14,704 bases of DNA from Bacteroidales bacterium (lineage in GTDB: Bacteria > Bacteroidota > Bacteroidia > Bacteroidales > Paludibacteraceae), in assembly GCA_900766775.1 (NCBI GenBank), contig CAAFXN010000169.1, positions 1-14,704 of the forward strand, given 5' to 3'. Positions 6,703 through 12,707 of the stretch are shown in pieces (the first letter of the stretch is position 1; each line of letters opens with the position of its first letter). The notes under the pieces were generated by a model. It was not told the DNA's origin and made no database searches. It saw only the letters and a program-made list of their open reading frames with translations. The translations under genes and the position numbers were made by a program.

Positions 6703-6820
6703 TAATAGTACATTTTTCCTGCTCGGGAGACCTGCGAACGACCCGCGGGAGACCCGCGAGAGACCCGCGAAAAAATCGGCTCTCGGGACAGGGATGTAGA
6801 ATCTTAAAAATAGAACATTT
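6695..6820 (+). repeat. Near-identical 21-base direct repeats flanking an 84-base GC-rich insert
   Basis: 6695-6715 (AATCTTAATAATAGTACATTT) and 6800-6820 match at 19 of 21 positions. The first copy covers the pyrE stop codon, and the second ends at the base before the SRPBCC start codon. The 84 bases between are GC-rich and hold an 11-bp tandem array. This is either an insertion with target duplication or a local tandem duplication. Confidence 0.75.
6727..6770 (+). repeat. Four 11-bp tandem units, pyrE-SRPBCC spacer
   Basis: Units are GAGACCTGCGA, ACGACCCGCGG, GAGACCCGCGA and GAGACCCGCGA, in exact 11-base register. The last two are identical. Function unknown. Confidence 0.85.
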
Positions 6821-7252
6821 ATGTCGGAGTGCAAATATGAGAGTGCCGTGACCAAAGTGGCGGCGTCGGCAGCGCAGATATACAGCGTGTTCAGCAACCT
6901 GAAGAACCTTGAGCGGGTGAAGGACTTGATACCGAAAGACAAGGTGCAGGAGTTGGAGATAGAGGCGGAGAGCGTACGCATGAAGGTGGACGGACTGGGG
7001 CAGAAAATCACCATCCTGATTGTGGATAAGACTGAGAATGAGGTGATTAAATATGGCGCAGAGGGTATTCCGATGGAGATGAACTTCTGGATACAGATGA
7101 AGGAAGTGGCGCCGATGGATACGCGCATCAAACTGACGCTGAAAGCCGATATTCCGATGATGTTCAAGATGATGCTGGATAAGAAAATTCAGCAGGGGAT
7201 TGACCAAGCAGCGGCGATGATAGCGCAGTTCCCGTATGGGGCGTGGGGGTAG
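6821..7252 (+). CDS. SRPBCC (START-like) family protein
   Basis: A 143-residue protein of the SRPBCC helix-grip fold class, which binds hydrophobic ligands in a deep cavity. Supporting features are the N-terminal strand ESAVTKVAAS, a helix with IYSVFSNLKNLERVKDLIP, alternating beta-strand pattern in the middle (VRMKVDG, ITILIVD, MNFWIQMKEV, RIKLTLKADI) and a long C-terminal helix (MMLDKKIQQGIDQAAAMIAQF). No signal peptide or membrane segment is seen, so it is probably cytosolic. Similar genes often sit beside pyrE in Bacteroides relatives (family knowledge from memory). The ligand is unknown. The ATG at 6821 has no Shine-Dalgarno site. Confidence 0.85.
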   Translation: MSECKYESAVTKVAASAAQIYSVFSNLKNLERVKDLIPKDKVQELEIEAESVRMKVDGLGQKITILIVDKTENEVIKYGAEGIPMEMNFWIQMKEVAPMDTRIKLTLKADIPMMFKMMLDKKIQQGIDQAAAMIAQFPYGAWG

Positions 7253-7259
7253 AGGGCAT

Positions 7260-7287
7260 TTAACAATTAACAGTTAACAATTAACAT
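7260..7287 (+). repeat. 14-bp tandem duplication, SRPBCC-psd spacer
   Basis: TTAACAATTAACAG is followed directly by TTAACAATTAACAT (13 of 14 identical). The rest of the 100-base spacer shows no promoter or terminator. Confidence 0.85.
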
Positions 7288-7352
7288 GCCACTGCTTTGA
7301 GTAATCTGAATAATCGGAGTGTTCTGAAAAGGTTGAGCAAAAATACTGAAAT

Positions 7353-8036
7353 ATGAAGAAAATCAAACGTGTGAAGATACATCGCGAGGGGCGAAACACC
7401 ATTATCGGTCTGACGCTGGTGCTGTTTGTGGTGAATATCGTTGCGTTTATGTTTACGGCGCATTGGCTGTTTGCGATATTGTTGTTGCTGTCGGCAATGT
7501 TGCTGGTGTTCGTTACCTATTTCTTTCGCAACCCTGTGCGCGTATTGGAGTTGGATGACCCGAACTTCCTCGTGGCGCCTGCCGACGGGCGCGTGGTGGT
7601 GGTGGAGCCGACGATGGAAAACGAGTATTTCCACGAGGAGCGGCTGCAAGTGAGTATCTTCATGTCGCCGTTTAACGTGCATGCGAACTGGTATCCGATA
7701 GAGGGCACGATATTAGTGTCGGAGCACCAGAAAGGTCGCCATCAAGGTGCTTGGCTGCCGAAGTCGAGCACGGAGAACGAGCGTTCGCTGGTGGTGATAG
7801 AGACGCCGTCGAAAGTGCAGATTGCCGTTCGGCAGATTGCTGGCGCGATGGCACGACGGATAGTAACCTACGCCAAACCAGGGAAACGTTCGCATAGGAA
7901 TACCCACCTGGGCTTCATCAAGTTAGGCTCGCGCGTGGATATGTATCTGCCGCTGAATACAGAGATGTTTGTGGCGGTGGGCGACCTTGTGCGGGGAAAC
8001 GAGACGGTAATCGGGCGATTGACGGAAGAGGAATGA
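7353..8036 (+). CDS. psd: Phosphatidylserine decarboxylase (archaeal/short type)
   Basis: It makes phosphatidylethanolamine from phosphatidylserine at the inner membrane. The protein has 227 residues, typical of the short class. Two hydrophobic segments near the N-terminus (about 17-36 and 38-57) anchor it. APADGR (residues 75-80) holds the catalytic Asp78, and SPFNVH (105-110) the catalytic His110. FIKLGSRVD (188-196) holds the Gly192-Ser193 self-cleavage site, where Ser193 becomes the pyruvoyl group of the small alpha chain. The start ATGAAGAAAATC has no Shine-Dalgarno site, as is usual in the phylum. The partner pssA is not the next gene here, although it often is in the phylum. Confidence 0.95.
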   Translation: MKKIKRVKIHREGRNTIIGLTLVLFVVNIVAFMFTAHWLFAILLLLSAMLLVFVTYFFRNPVRVLELDDPNFLVAPADGRVVVVEPTMENEYFHEERLQVSIFMSPFNVHANWYPIEGTILVSEHQKGRHQGAWLPKSSTENERSLVVIETPSKVQIAVRQIAGAMARRIVTYAKPGKRSHRNTHLGFIKLGSRVDMYLPLNTEMFVAVGDLVRGNETVIGRLTEEE

Positions 8037-8041
8037 TTCTT

Positions 8042-8062
8042 AATTATGAATTATGAATTATG
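8042..8062 (+). repeat. AATTATG x 3, psd-deoC spacer
   Basis: Three perfect 7-base units stand in a row, a few bases after the psd stop. Nothing else is recognised in the 85-base spacer. Confidence 0.85.
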
Positions 8063-8121
8063 AGCGCAACTGCTCTGAAGTGTTGATATACAGCGATTTA
8101 TGATTAAAATGACTAAACACT

Positions 8122-9000
8122 ATGAATAAGTTTGAAGAGTTATTTGCGCAGTACCCTTTTGCGTACAGCGATGAGGAAGTGAAGACCGCGACGGCAGAGA
8201 TTCTCAGTAAGCATTTCGACGAGAATAACCATGCGGAGGTGTGGAAGCAGTGCCTGCACTCAATAGACCTGACGACGCTCAACGGCGATGACACCACGGC
8301 GAAAGTGGCGGGCATGGCAGAGAAAGTGAACGGATTCAGCAAGGCATATCCCGACATCCCCAACGTGGCGGCTATGTGCGTGTATCCCGCGCTGGTGGAG
8401 ACCGCCAAGCAGACGCTGACGGAGCCGATAGGTATCGCGGCTGTGGCAGCGGGCTTCCCCGCCTCGCAGACGTTCATCGAGGTGAAGGTGGCAGAGGCGG
8501 CGATGGCTGTGGCAGCGGGGGCAACGGAGATAGACATCGTGATTTCTATTGGGAAGTTCCTCGAGGGCAACTACCAAGAGGTGTTTGACGAGATAAGCGA
8601 GATAAAAGCGGCTATCCGCGGGGCACACCTGAAAGTGATTCTGGAGACGGGCGCGCTGAAGACGGCGGAGAACATCTACCGCGCAAGCATACTGGCGATG
8701 GCGGCAGGGGCGGACTTCATCAAGACCTCCACGGGCAAGATTGCCGTGAACGCTACGCCGGAAGCGACGTTCGTGATGTGCCATGCCATCAAGGACTGGC
8801 AGGCGAAGACCGGCGCGAAAGTGTGCTACAAGCCCGCGGGCGGCGTGAGCACTACGGCTGAGGCGGTGCAACACTACACGCTGGTGAAGGAGATACTGGG
8901 TCAGGACTGGCTCAACAACCAGAGTTTCCGCTTCGGCGCAAGCCGCTTGGCAAACAACCTGCTCAGTTCGATTGTGGGCGAGGAAGTGAAGTATTTTTAA
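8122..9000 (+). CDS. deoC: Deoxyribose-phosphate aldolase
   Basis: It splits 2-deoxyribose 5-phosphate into glyceraldehyde 3-phosphate and acetaldehyde in deoxynucleoside breakdown. This is a class I aldolase with a TIM barrel. The Schiff-base lysine is K201 in FIKTSTGK, the assisting lysine is K237 in YKPAGGV, and the acid is D138 in EIDIV. SIDLTTLNGDDT (47-58) is the family's substrate-binding start of the barrel. Length (292 residues) is at the upper end of the family, close to other Bacteroidota forms with an extra N-terminal helix pair. With tdk nearby, the cell can both salvage and degrade deoxynucleosides. No Shine-Dalgarno site was seen. Confidence 0.96.
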   Translation: MNKFEELFAQYPFAYSDEEVKTATAEILSKHFDENNHAEVWKQCLHSIDLTTLNGDDTTAKVAGMAEKVNGFSKAYPDIPNVAAMCVYPALVETAKQTLTEPIGIAAVAAGFPASQTFIEVKVAEAAMAVAAGATEIDIVISIGKFLEGNYQEVFDEISEIKAAIRGAHLKVILETGALKTAENIYRASILAMAAGADFIKTSTGKIAVNATPEATFVMCHAIKDWQAKTGAKVCYKPAGGVSTTAEAVQHYTLVKEILGQDWLNNQSFRFGASRLANNLLSSIVGEEVKYF

Positions 9001-9002
9001 AA

Positions 9003-9030
9003 GTTAGTCAGTTCCTGTTAGTCAGTTCCT
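9003..9030 (+). repeat. 14-bp perfect tandem duplication, deoC-nfnAB spacer
   Basis: GTTAGTCAGTTCCT occurs twice with no gap and is followed by GTTAACC, the start of a third unit. The remaining 90 bases before nfnAB hold no recognisable promoter. Confidence 0.88.
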
Positions 9031-9123
9031 GTTAACCACTTTATGTTGGCACTGCGTGTTTGCATGAAATGAACAACATGAAGTGACAACGTGCAACGAT
9101 GAACATAAAATGCATAGCATGTA

Positions 9124-11535
9124 ATGTATAAGATAGTAAGTAAACGATTCTTTTCGGAGAATGTGGCGGAGTTGGAAGTAGAGGCGCCGCTTATTGCCCG
9201 CAGCCGCAAGGCGGGGCATTTTGTTATTGTGCGTGTGGATAGACAAGGCGAGCGTATGCCGCTGACCATCTCGGACGCGGATGTGGAGCGGGGTACGATA
9301 ACGCTGGTGGTGCAACGTATCGGCGTGTCGTCTGCGAAATTGGCAGCCATGGAGGTCGGCGAGGAGTTGGCGGACGTGGTGGGACCGTTGGGGCGCGCGA
9401 CGCGGATAGAGAAGTACGGCACCGTGGTGTGTGCCTGCGGCGGCGTGGGTGCGGCTCCGATGTTGCCCATTGCGCAGGCGATGAAGGCGGCAGGCAACCG
9501 CGTGGTTACCGTGCTGGCGGCGAGAACAGCGGAGTTGATAATCCTGCGCGAGCAGTTGGAGGCGGTGTCGGATGAGGTGATTATGATGACGGATGACGGG
9601 TCAATGGGTACGAAGGGGCTGATTACGCAGGGGGTGGAGCAGGTGATTCAACGCGAGACGGTGAACAAATGTATCACAATAGGTCCTGCCATCATGATGA
9701 AGTTCGTCGCGCTGACGACCAAGAAATACGATATCCCCACGGAGGCGAGCCTGAACACCATCATGGTGGACGGGACGGGAATGTGCGGCGCATGCCGTGT
9801 TACCGTGGGCGGCAAGACGAAGTTCGTTTGCGTGGACGGACCTGAGTTCGATGCGCATGAGGTGGACTTCGATGAGATGCTCTCGCGCTTGAAGTCGTAC
9901 AAGGCTGAGGAAGCGGAGGCGTATGAGAAGTATAGGTGTTCGACCTCAGGACCCACCCCATCCCTCCCTACAAGGGAGGGGGAAGAAGAATTACCTTCGA
10001 CTATAGAAACGAATCATACTCCCTCCCTCAGTAGGGAGGGAGGAGGTGGGTCTGCTCCCCTTTCTAACAAAGAGCGTGTGGCGATACCGCGTGTGCAGAT
10101 GAATGAGTTGGCGCCGGAGGTGCGGATTCACTCGCTGCGCGAGGAGGTGAACCAAGGTCTGACATTTGAGCAGGCTGTTACCGAAGCGCACCGATGCCTG
10201 AACTGCAAGAACCCGACCTGCGTGGAAGGCTGCCCTGTGAATATCCATATCCCTGCGTTCATCAAACAGTTGGAGCAAGGCGATGTGATGGGTGCTGCGG
10301 CGATTATCAAAGAGAGCAGTACGCTGCCGGCGGTGTGTGGGCGCGTTTGCCCGCAGGAGAAGCAGTGTGAGGCACATTGTATCCACTTGAAGATGGGTAA
10401 GCCTGCCGTGGCTATCGGCTATCTGGAACGCTTTGTGGCGGATTATGCGAGAGAGGAACATGACCCCCTCCAGCTCCCCCTACAGAGGGGGAGAGTAGGT
10501 GGATTACCTTCGTCTGTAGATACTAATCTCTCTCCCTCCCTTTGTAGGGAGGGACGGGGTGGGTCCTCTCGTATTGCCGTTGTAGGTTCCGGTCCTGCGG
10601 GGCTTGCGTTTGCGGGCGATATGGCTAAGTTCGGCTATCGGGTTACAGTGTTCGAGGCACTGCATGAGATAGGCGGTGTGTTGAAGTACGGTATTCCGGA
10701 GTTCCGTCTGCCGAATCGTATTGTGGATGCGGAGATAGACGGGCTGCGTGCGCTGGGCGTGGAGTTCAAGACCGACACCATTGTGGGCAAGACGATTACC
10801 GTGGAGCAGTTGCAGGCGGAGGGGTATGCCGGTATCTTTGTGGGCTCCGGCGCAGGGTTGCCGCGCTTCATGAATATCCCGGGCGAGAACTTGAACGGTG
10901 TGCTGTCGTGCAACGAGTATCTGACCCGCGTGAACCTGATGGATGCGAGCAGCGAGGCGACGGATACGCCGCTACTGCGGGGCAGGAATGTGGTGGTAGT
11001 AGGCGGTGGGAACACGGCGATGGATGCCGTGCGTACTGCCAAACGTCTCGGCGCGGAGCATGCCATCATCGTCTATCGCCGTTCGGAGGAGGAGATGCCC
11101 GCGCGTATAGAGGAGGTGCACCACGCGAAGGCGGAAGGCATCGAGTTTATGACGTTGCACAACCCGCTGGAGTACCATGCTGACGAGAATGGGCGTGTGA
11201 AAGAGGCGGTGCTGCAGGTGATGACGCTGGGCGAGCCCGATGAGTCGGGGCGCAGGAGTCCCATGCCCGTAGAGGGAGAGACGGTAACCATCCCCGCGGA
11301 CTTGGTGATTGTCAGCGTGGGCGTATCGCCTAACCCATTGATTCCTTCTTCGGTCAAAGGACTGGAAATCAGCAAGAAAGGCACCATTGTGGTGAACGAG
11401 AAGATGCAGTCGGCTATCCCGACGCTGTTTGCGGGCGGCGATATCGTCCGCGGTGGTGCGACGGTTATACTCGCCATGGCGGATGGCAGACATGCTGCCA
11501 AAGAGATGCACGCGATGCTATCGGCGCAGGTGTGA
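9124..11535 (+). CDS. nfnAB: Fused NADH-dependent ferredoxin:NADP+ oxidoreductase (NfnA-NfnB / GltA-like)
   Basis: The two halves match the subunits of the electron-bifurcating Nfn complex, which links NADH, NADPH and ferredoxin in anaerobes. Half A (residues 1 to about 275) has an FAD/NAD reductase fold with the [2Fe-2S] ligands C221, C224 and C236. Half B (about 311-803) is like the glutamate synthase small chain. Cysteines C358, C361, C365, C369 and C405, C409, C415, C419 bind two [4Fe-4S] clusters. VVGSGPAG (486-493) binds FAD and VVVVGGGNTAMD (623-634) binds NADPH. Databases often name this fusion a dihydroorotate dehydrogenase B subunit/glutamate synthase. Two 35-codon palindromic elements are translated: one between the halves, one just before the FAD motif. 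The start has no Shine-Dalgarno site but fits the family N-terminus. Confidence 0.93.
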   Translation: MYKIVSKRFFSENVAELEVEAPLIARSRKAGHFVIVRVDRQGERMPLTISDADVERGTITLVVQRIGVSSAKLAAMEVGEELADVVGPLGRATRIEKYGTVVCACGGVGAAPMLPIAQAMKAAGNRVVTVLAARTAELIILREQLEAVSDEVIMMTDDGSMGTKGLITQGVEQVIQRETVNKCITIGPAIMMKFVALTTKKYDIPTEASLNTIMVDGTGMCGACRVTVGGKTKFVCVDGPEFDAHEVDFDEMLSRLKSYKAEEAEAYEKYRCSTSGPTPSLPTREGEEELPSTIETNHTPSLSREGGGGSAPLSNKERVAIPRVQMNELAPEVRIHSLREEVNQGLTFEQAVTEAHRCLNCKNPTCVEGCPVNIHIPAFIKQLEQGDVMGAAAIIKESSTLPAVCGRVCPQEKQCEAHCIHLKMGKPAVAIGYLERFVADYAREEHDPLQLPLQRGRVGGLPSSVDTNLSPSLCREGRGGSSRIAVVGSGPAGLAFAGDMAKFGYRVTVFEALHEIGGVLKYGIPEFRLPNRIVDAEIDGLRALGVEFKTDTIVGKTITVEQLQAEGYAGIFVGSGAGLPRFMNIPGENLNGVLSCNEYLTRVNLMDASSEATDTPLLRGRNVVVVGGGNTAMDAVRTAKRLGAEHAIIVYRRSEEEMPARIEEVHHAKAEGIEFMTLHNPLEYHADENGRVKEAVLQVMTLGEPDESGRRSPMPVEGETVTIPADLVIVSVGVSPNPLIPSSVKGLEISKKGTIVVNEKMQSAIPTLFAGGDIVRGGATVILAMADGRHAAKEMHAMLSAQV
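9949..10053 (+). repeat. Palindromic element, full copy, in frame between the two halves of nfnAB
   Basis: It is exactly 105 bases (35 codons, residues 276-310). Both arms are of the CCCTCCCT/AGGGAGGG type. The ends GACCCACC and GGTGGGTC are perfectly complementary. The core is ACCTTCGACTATAGAAACGA. It is read as GPTPSLPTREGEEELPSTI followed by ETNHTPSLSREGGGGS. The two other forward frames of this copy contain TAG. Confidence 0.95.
10462..10566 (+). repeat. Palindromic element, full copy, in frame before the FAD motif of nfnAB
   Basis: It is exactly 105 bases (35 codons, residues 447-481). The left arm is CTCCCCCT type, the right arm CCCTCCCT type, and the core is ACCTTCGTCTGTAGATACTA. It is read as DPLQLPLQRGRVGGLPSSV followed by DTNLSPSLCREGRGGS, and ends two codons before RIAVVGSGPAG. 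Other forward frames contain stops. Confidence 0.95.
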
Positions 11536-11555
11536 TTCGACAAGTACATTTATTG

Positions 11556-11596
11556 AAAGAGGCTGCTTAACCAAGTGTGGTTAGGCAGCCTCTTTT
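11556..11596 (+). terminator. Intrinsic terminator of the pyrE-nfnAB run
   Basis: An 18-bp stem (left 11556-11573, right 11578-11595, one G-T pair) closes a 4-base loop AGTG and ends in TTTT. The left side begins AAAGAGGCTGC and the right ends GCAGCCTCTTTT. It starts 20 bases after the nfnAB stop. The A-run on the left makes it usable from the other strand too. Confidence 0.92.
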
Positions 11597-11654
11597 GTAA
11601 TTTGATTCGGGAAAGTATCGTTAATGTCTGTTTACCCCCTCGGTATAGACTCTT

Positions 11655-11731
11655 TAATCACCCACTAATCACCCACTAATCACCCACTAATCACTAACTA
11701 ATCATTAACTAATCACTAACTAATCGTTAAC
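11655..11731 (+). repeat. Seven 11-bp tandem units between nfnAB and the recombinase
   Basis: The first three units are TAATCACCCAC. The next four are TAATCACTAAC, TAATCATTAAC, TAATCACTAAC and TAATCGTTAAC. All keep exact 11-base register, so any bound protein would meet each unit on about the same DNA face. The rest of the 289-base spacer holds the terminator and a T-rich stretch before 11825. Confidence 0.92.
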
Positions 11732-11824
11732 TCTTTTCTCTATATGGTTGGTATGTTGATGGTGCTAGGATTTTTGTTGGGGTGCGCTGTGCAATTTGTG
11801 TTTATTCTCTCATTGTTGTTCTCT

Positions 11825-12457
11825 CTATTTGTGCTCTTCTTTCTTTTTGTGCTTTTCTCCCCAATAGATGCGGATGAAAGTGCGCACAGTAGTGGGTGAG
11901 ACGGATAGTCGTTTCGCTATCTTTTGGTGCGATACTTTTAGTTCCAACCAGCGTTCAATGCGCTTTCGGTCTTTCCAGAGTTTGTACTTCTCAATAGGCA
12001 ATCGATATCCGTTGTCTCGTCCGAGGTGTTTTCCTTCTTCGCGTTTGCGGGCGAGGGCTTCTTTGGTACGCTGTGAGATGAGGTTTCGTTCGATTTCGGC
12101 AGAGAGCCCGAAAGCAAAGGCGAGGACTTTGGACTGTATGTCCTCGCCGAGGCGGTAGTTGTCTTTGACCGTCCAGACGCGGCATTCTTTGTTCATGCAA
12201 ATGTTGAGTATCTCCATGATCATAAAGAGGTTACGCCCGAGTCGTGATAGTTCGGCGCAGATGATGAGGTCGTCTTTCTGCACCTGTTTGAGCAGTCTGC
12301 CGAGGGCTCGTTTGTTGTAGGCTTTGGTGCCGGAAATGGTCTCTTCAATCCAACCGTCAATATGGATATTTTTCGTTTTGCAGAAGCGTGTGATTTCAAA
12401 ACGCTGGTTTTCCACCGTCTGCTTGTCGGTGGAAACACGGATATAGCCATAGGTCAT
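11825..12457 (-). CDS. Serine recombinase, Mpi-type DNA invertase
   Basis: This 210-residue site-specific recombinase of the resolvase/invertase family closely resembles Mpi of Bacteroides fragilis, which flips many promoters. YIRVSTDKQ (5-13) holds the nucleophile Ser9. SRLGR (71-75) holds catalytic arginines. FAFGLSAEIERNLISQRTKE is the dimer/E-helix region. The C-terminal part, with KVSHQKIAKRLSVSPTTVRT, is a helix-turn-helix that recognises the crossover site. It is the only minus-strand gene and stands alone between the nfnAB terminator and the ileS promoter. No matching pair of inverted crossover sites was recognised beside it, so it may act on distant sites. Whether it acts on the palindromic elements cannot be judged. 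Confidence 0.92.
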   Translation of the reverse strand: MTYGYIRVSTDKQTVENQRFEITRFCKTKNIHIDGWIEETISGTKAYNKRALGRLLKQVQKDDLIICAELSRLGRNLFMIMEILNICMNKECRVWTVKDNYRLGEDIQSKVLAFAFGLSAEIERNLISQRTKEALARKREEGKHLGRDNGYRLPIEKYKLWKDRKRIERWLELKVSHQKIAKRLSVSPTTVRTFIRIYWGEKHKKKEEHK

Positions 12458-12460
12458 GGG

Positions 12461-12490
12461 ATTTACGATTTACAAATTTACGATTTACGA
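12461..12490 (+). repeat. 15-bp tandem duplication between recombinase and ileS promoter
   Basis: ATTTACGATTTACAA is followed directly by ATTTACGATTTACGA (14 of 15 identical). It lies immediately upstream of the recombinase start codon, so it is in that gene's leader. Confidence 0.82.
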
Positions 12491-12524
12491 ATTAAGAGGG
12501 GATTGCTGCAAAAATACATTTTTA

Positions 12525-12556
12525 TTTGTGTATGTCAAAATTTTTTTGTAACTTTG
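12525..12556 (+). promoter_or_regulatory. Bacteroidota-type promoter of ileS
   Basis: TTTG (12525-12528) is separated by 20 bases from TAACTTTG (12549-12556). The -7 box is identical to that of the pyrE promoter. Transcription from here gives a leader of about 145 bases that contains a half palindromic element and a second palindrome. Confidence 0.82.
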
Positions 12557-12581
12557 CGGCGTTTTTTTAGGATGAAGGAGA

Positions 12582-12640
12582 GGACCCACCCCAGCCCTCC
12601 CTGCAAAGGGAGGGGGTAGATAGATTTCTTTCGTCTGTAC
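12582..12640 (+). repeat. Palindromic element, left half, in the ileS leader
   Basis: GGACCCACCCCAGCCCTCCC is followed by the arm loop and AGGGAGGGGG. Then comes a worn core, TTCTTTCGTCTGTAC, after which similarity stops. No right arm is present. The hairpin would form early in the ileS transcript. Confidence 0.85.
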
Positions 12641-12661
12641 AAAAATAATATGTCTTTTCGG

Positions 12662-12681
12662 GTGCGGCTCGGAGACCGCAC
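12662..12681 (+). repeat. Short palindrome in the ileS leader
   Basis: GTGCGG and CCGCAC pair around an 8-base loop (CTCGGAGA). The sequence differs from the main element family. It sits 27 bases before the ileS ATG and could affect translation (inference). Confidence 0.6.
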
Positions 12682-12707
12682 TTCCATGAAGTCCAAACAT
12701 AAAGATT

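Noticed and set aside
7021..7029. Perfect DnaA-box word TGTGGATAA (also at 14528-14536)
   Set aside because: Both are single words inside conserved coding sequence (Val-Asp-Lys/Asn codons), far apart, with no cluster or AT-rich unwinding region, so not evidence of an origin.
6157..7167. 336-residue minus-strand open frame opposite pyrE and the SRPBCC gene
   Set aside because: It spans two real + strand genes and the repeat between them, and has no recognisable domain.
7884..7894. AAACGTTCGC inside psd as a possible Mpi crossover site
   Set aside because: Only one loose match from memory of the consensus, inside a conserved coding region, with no inverted partner or promoter nearby.
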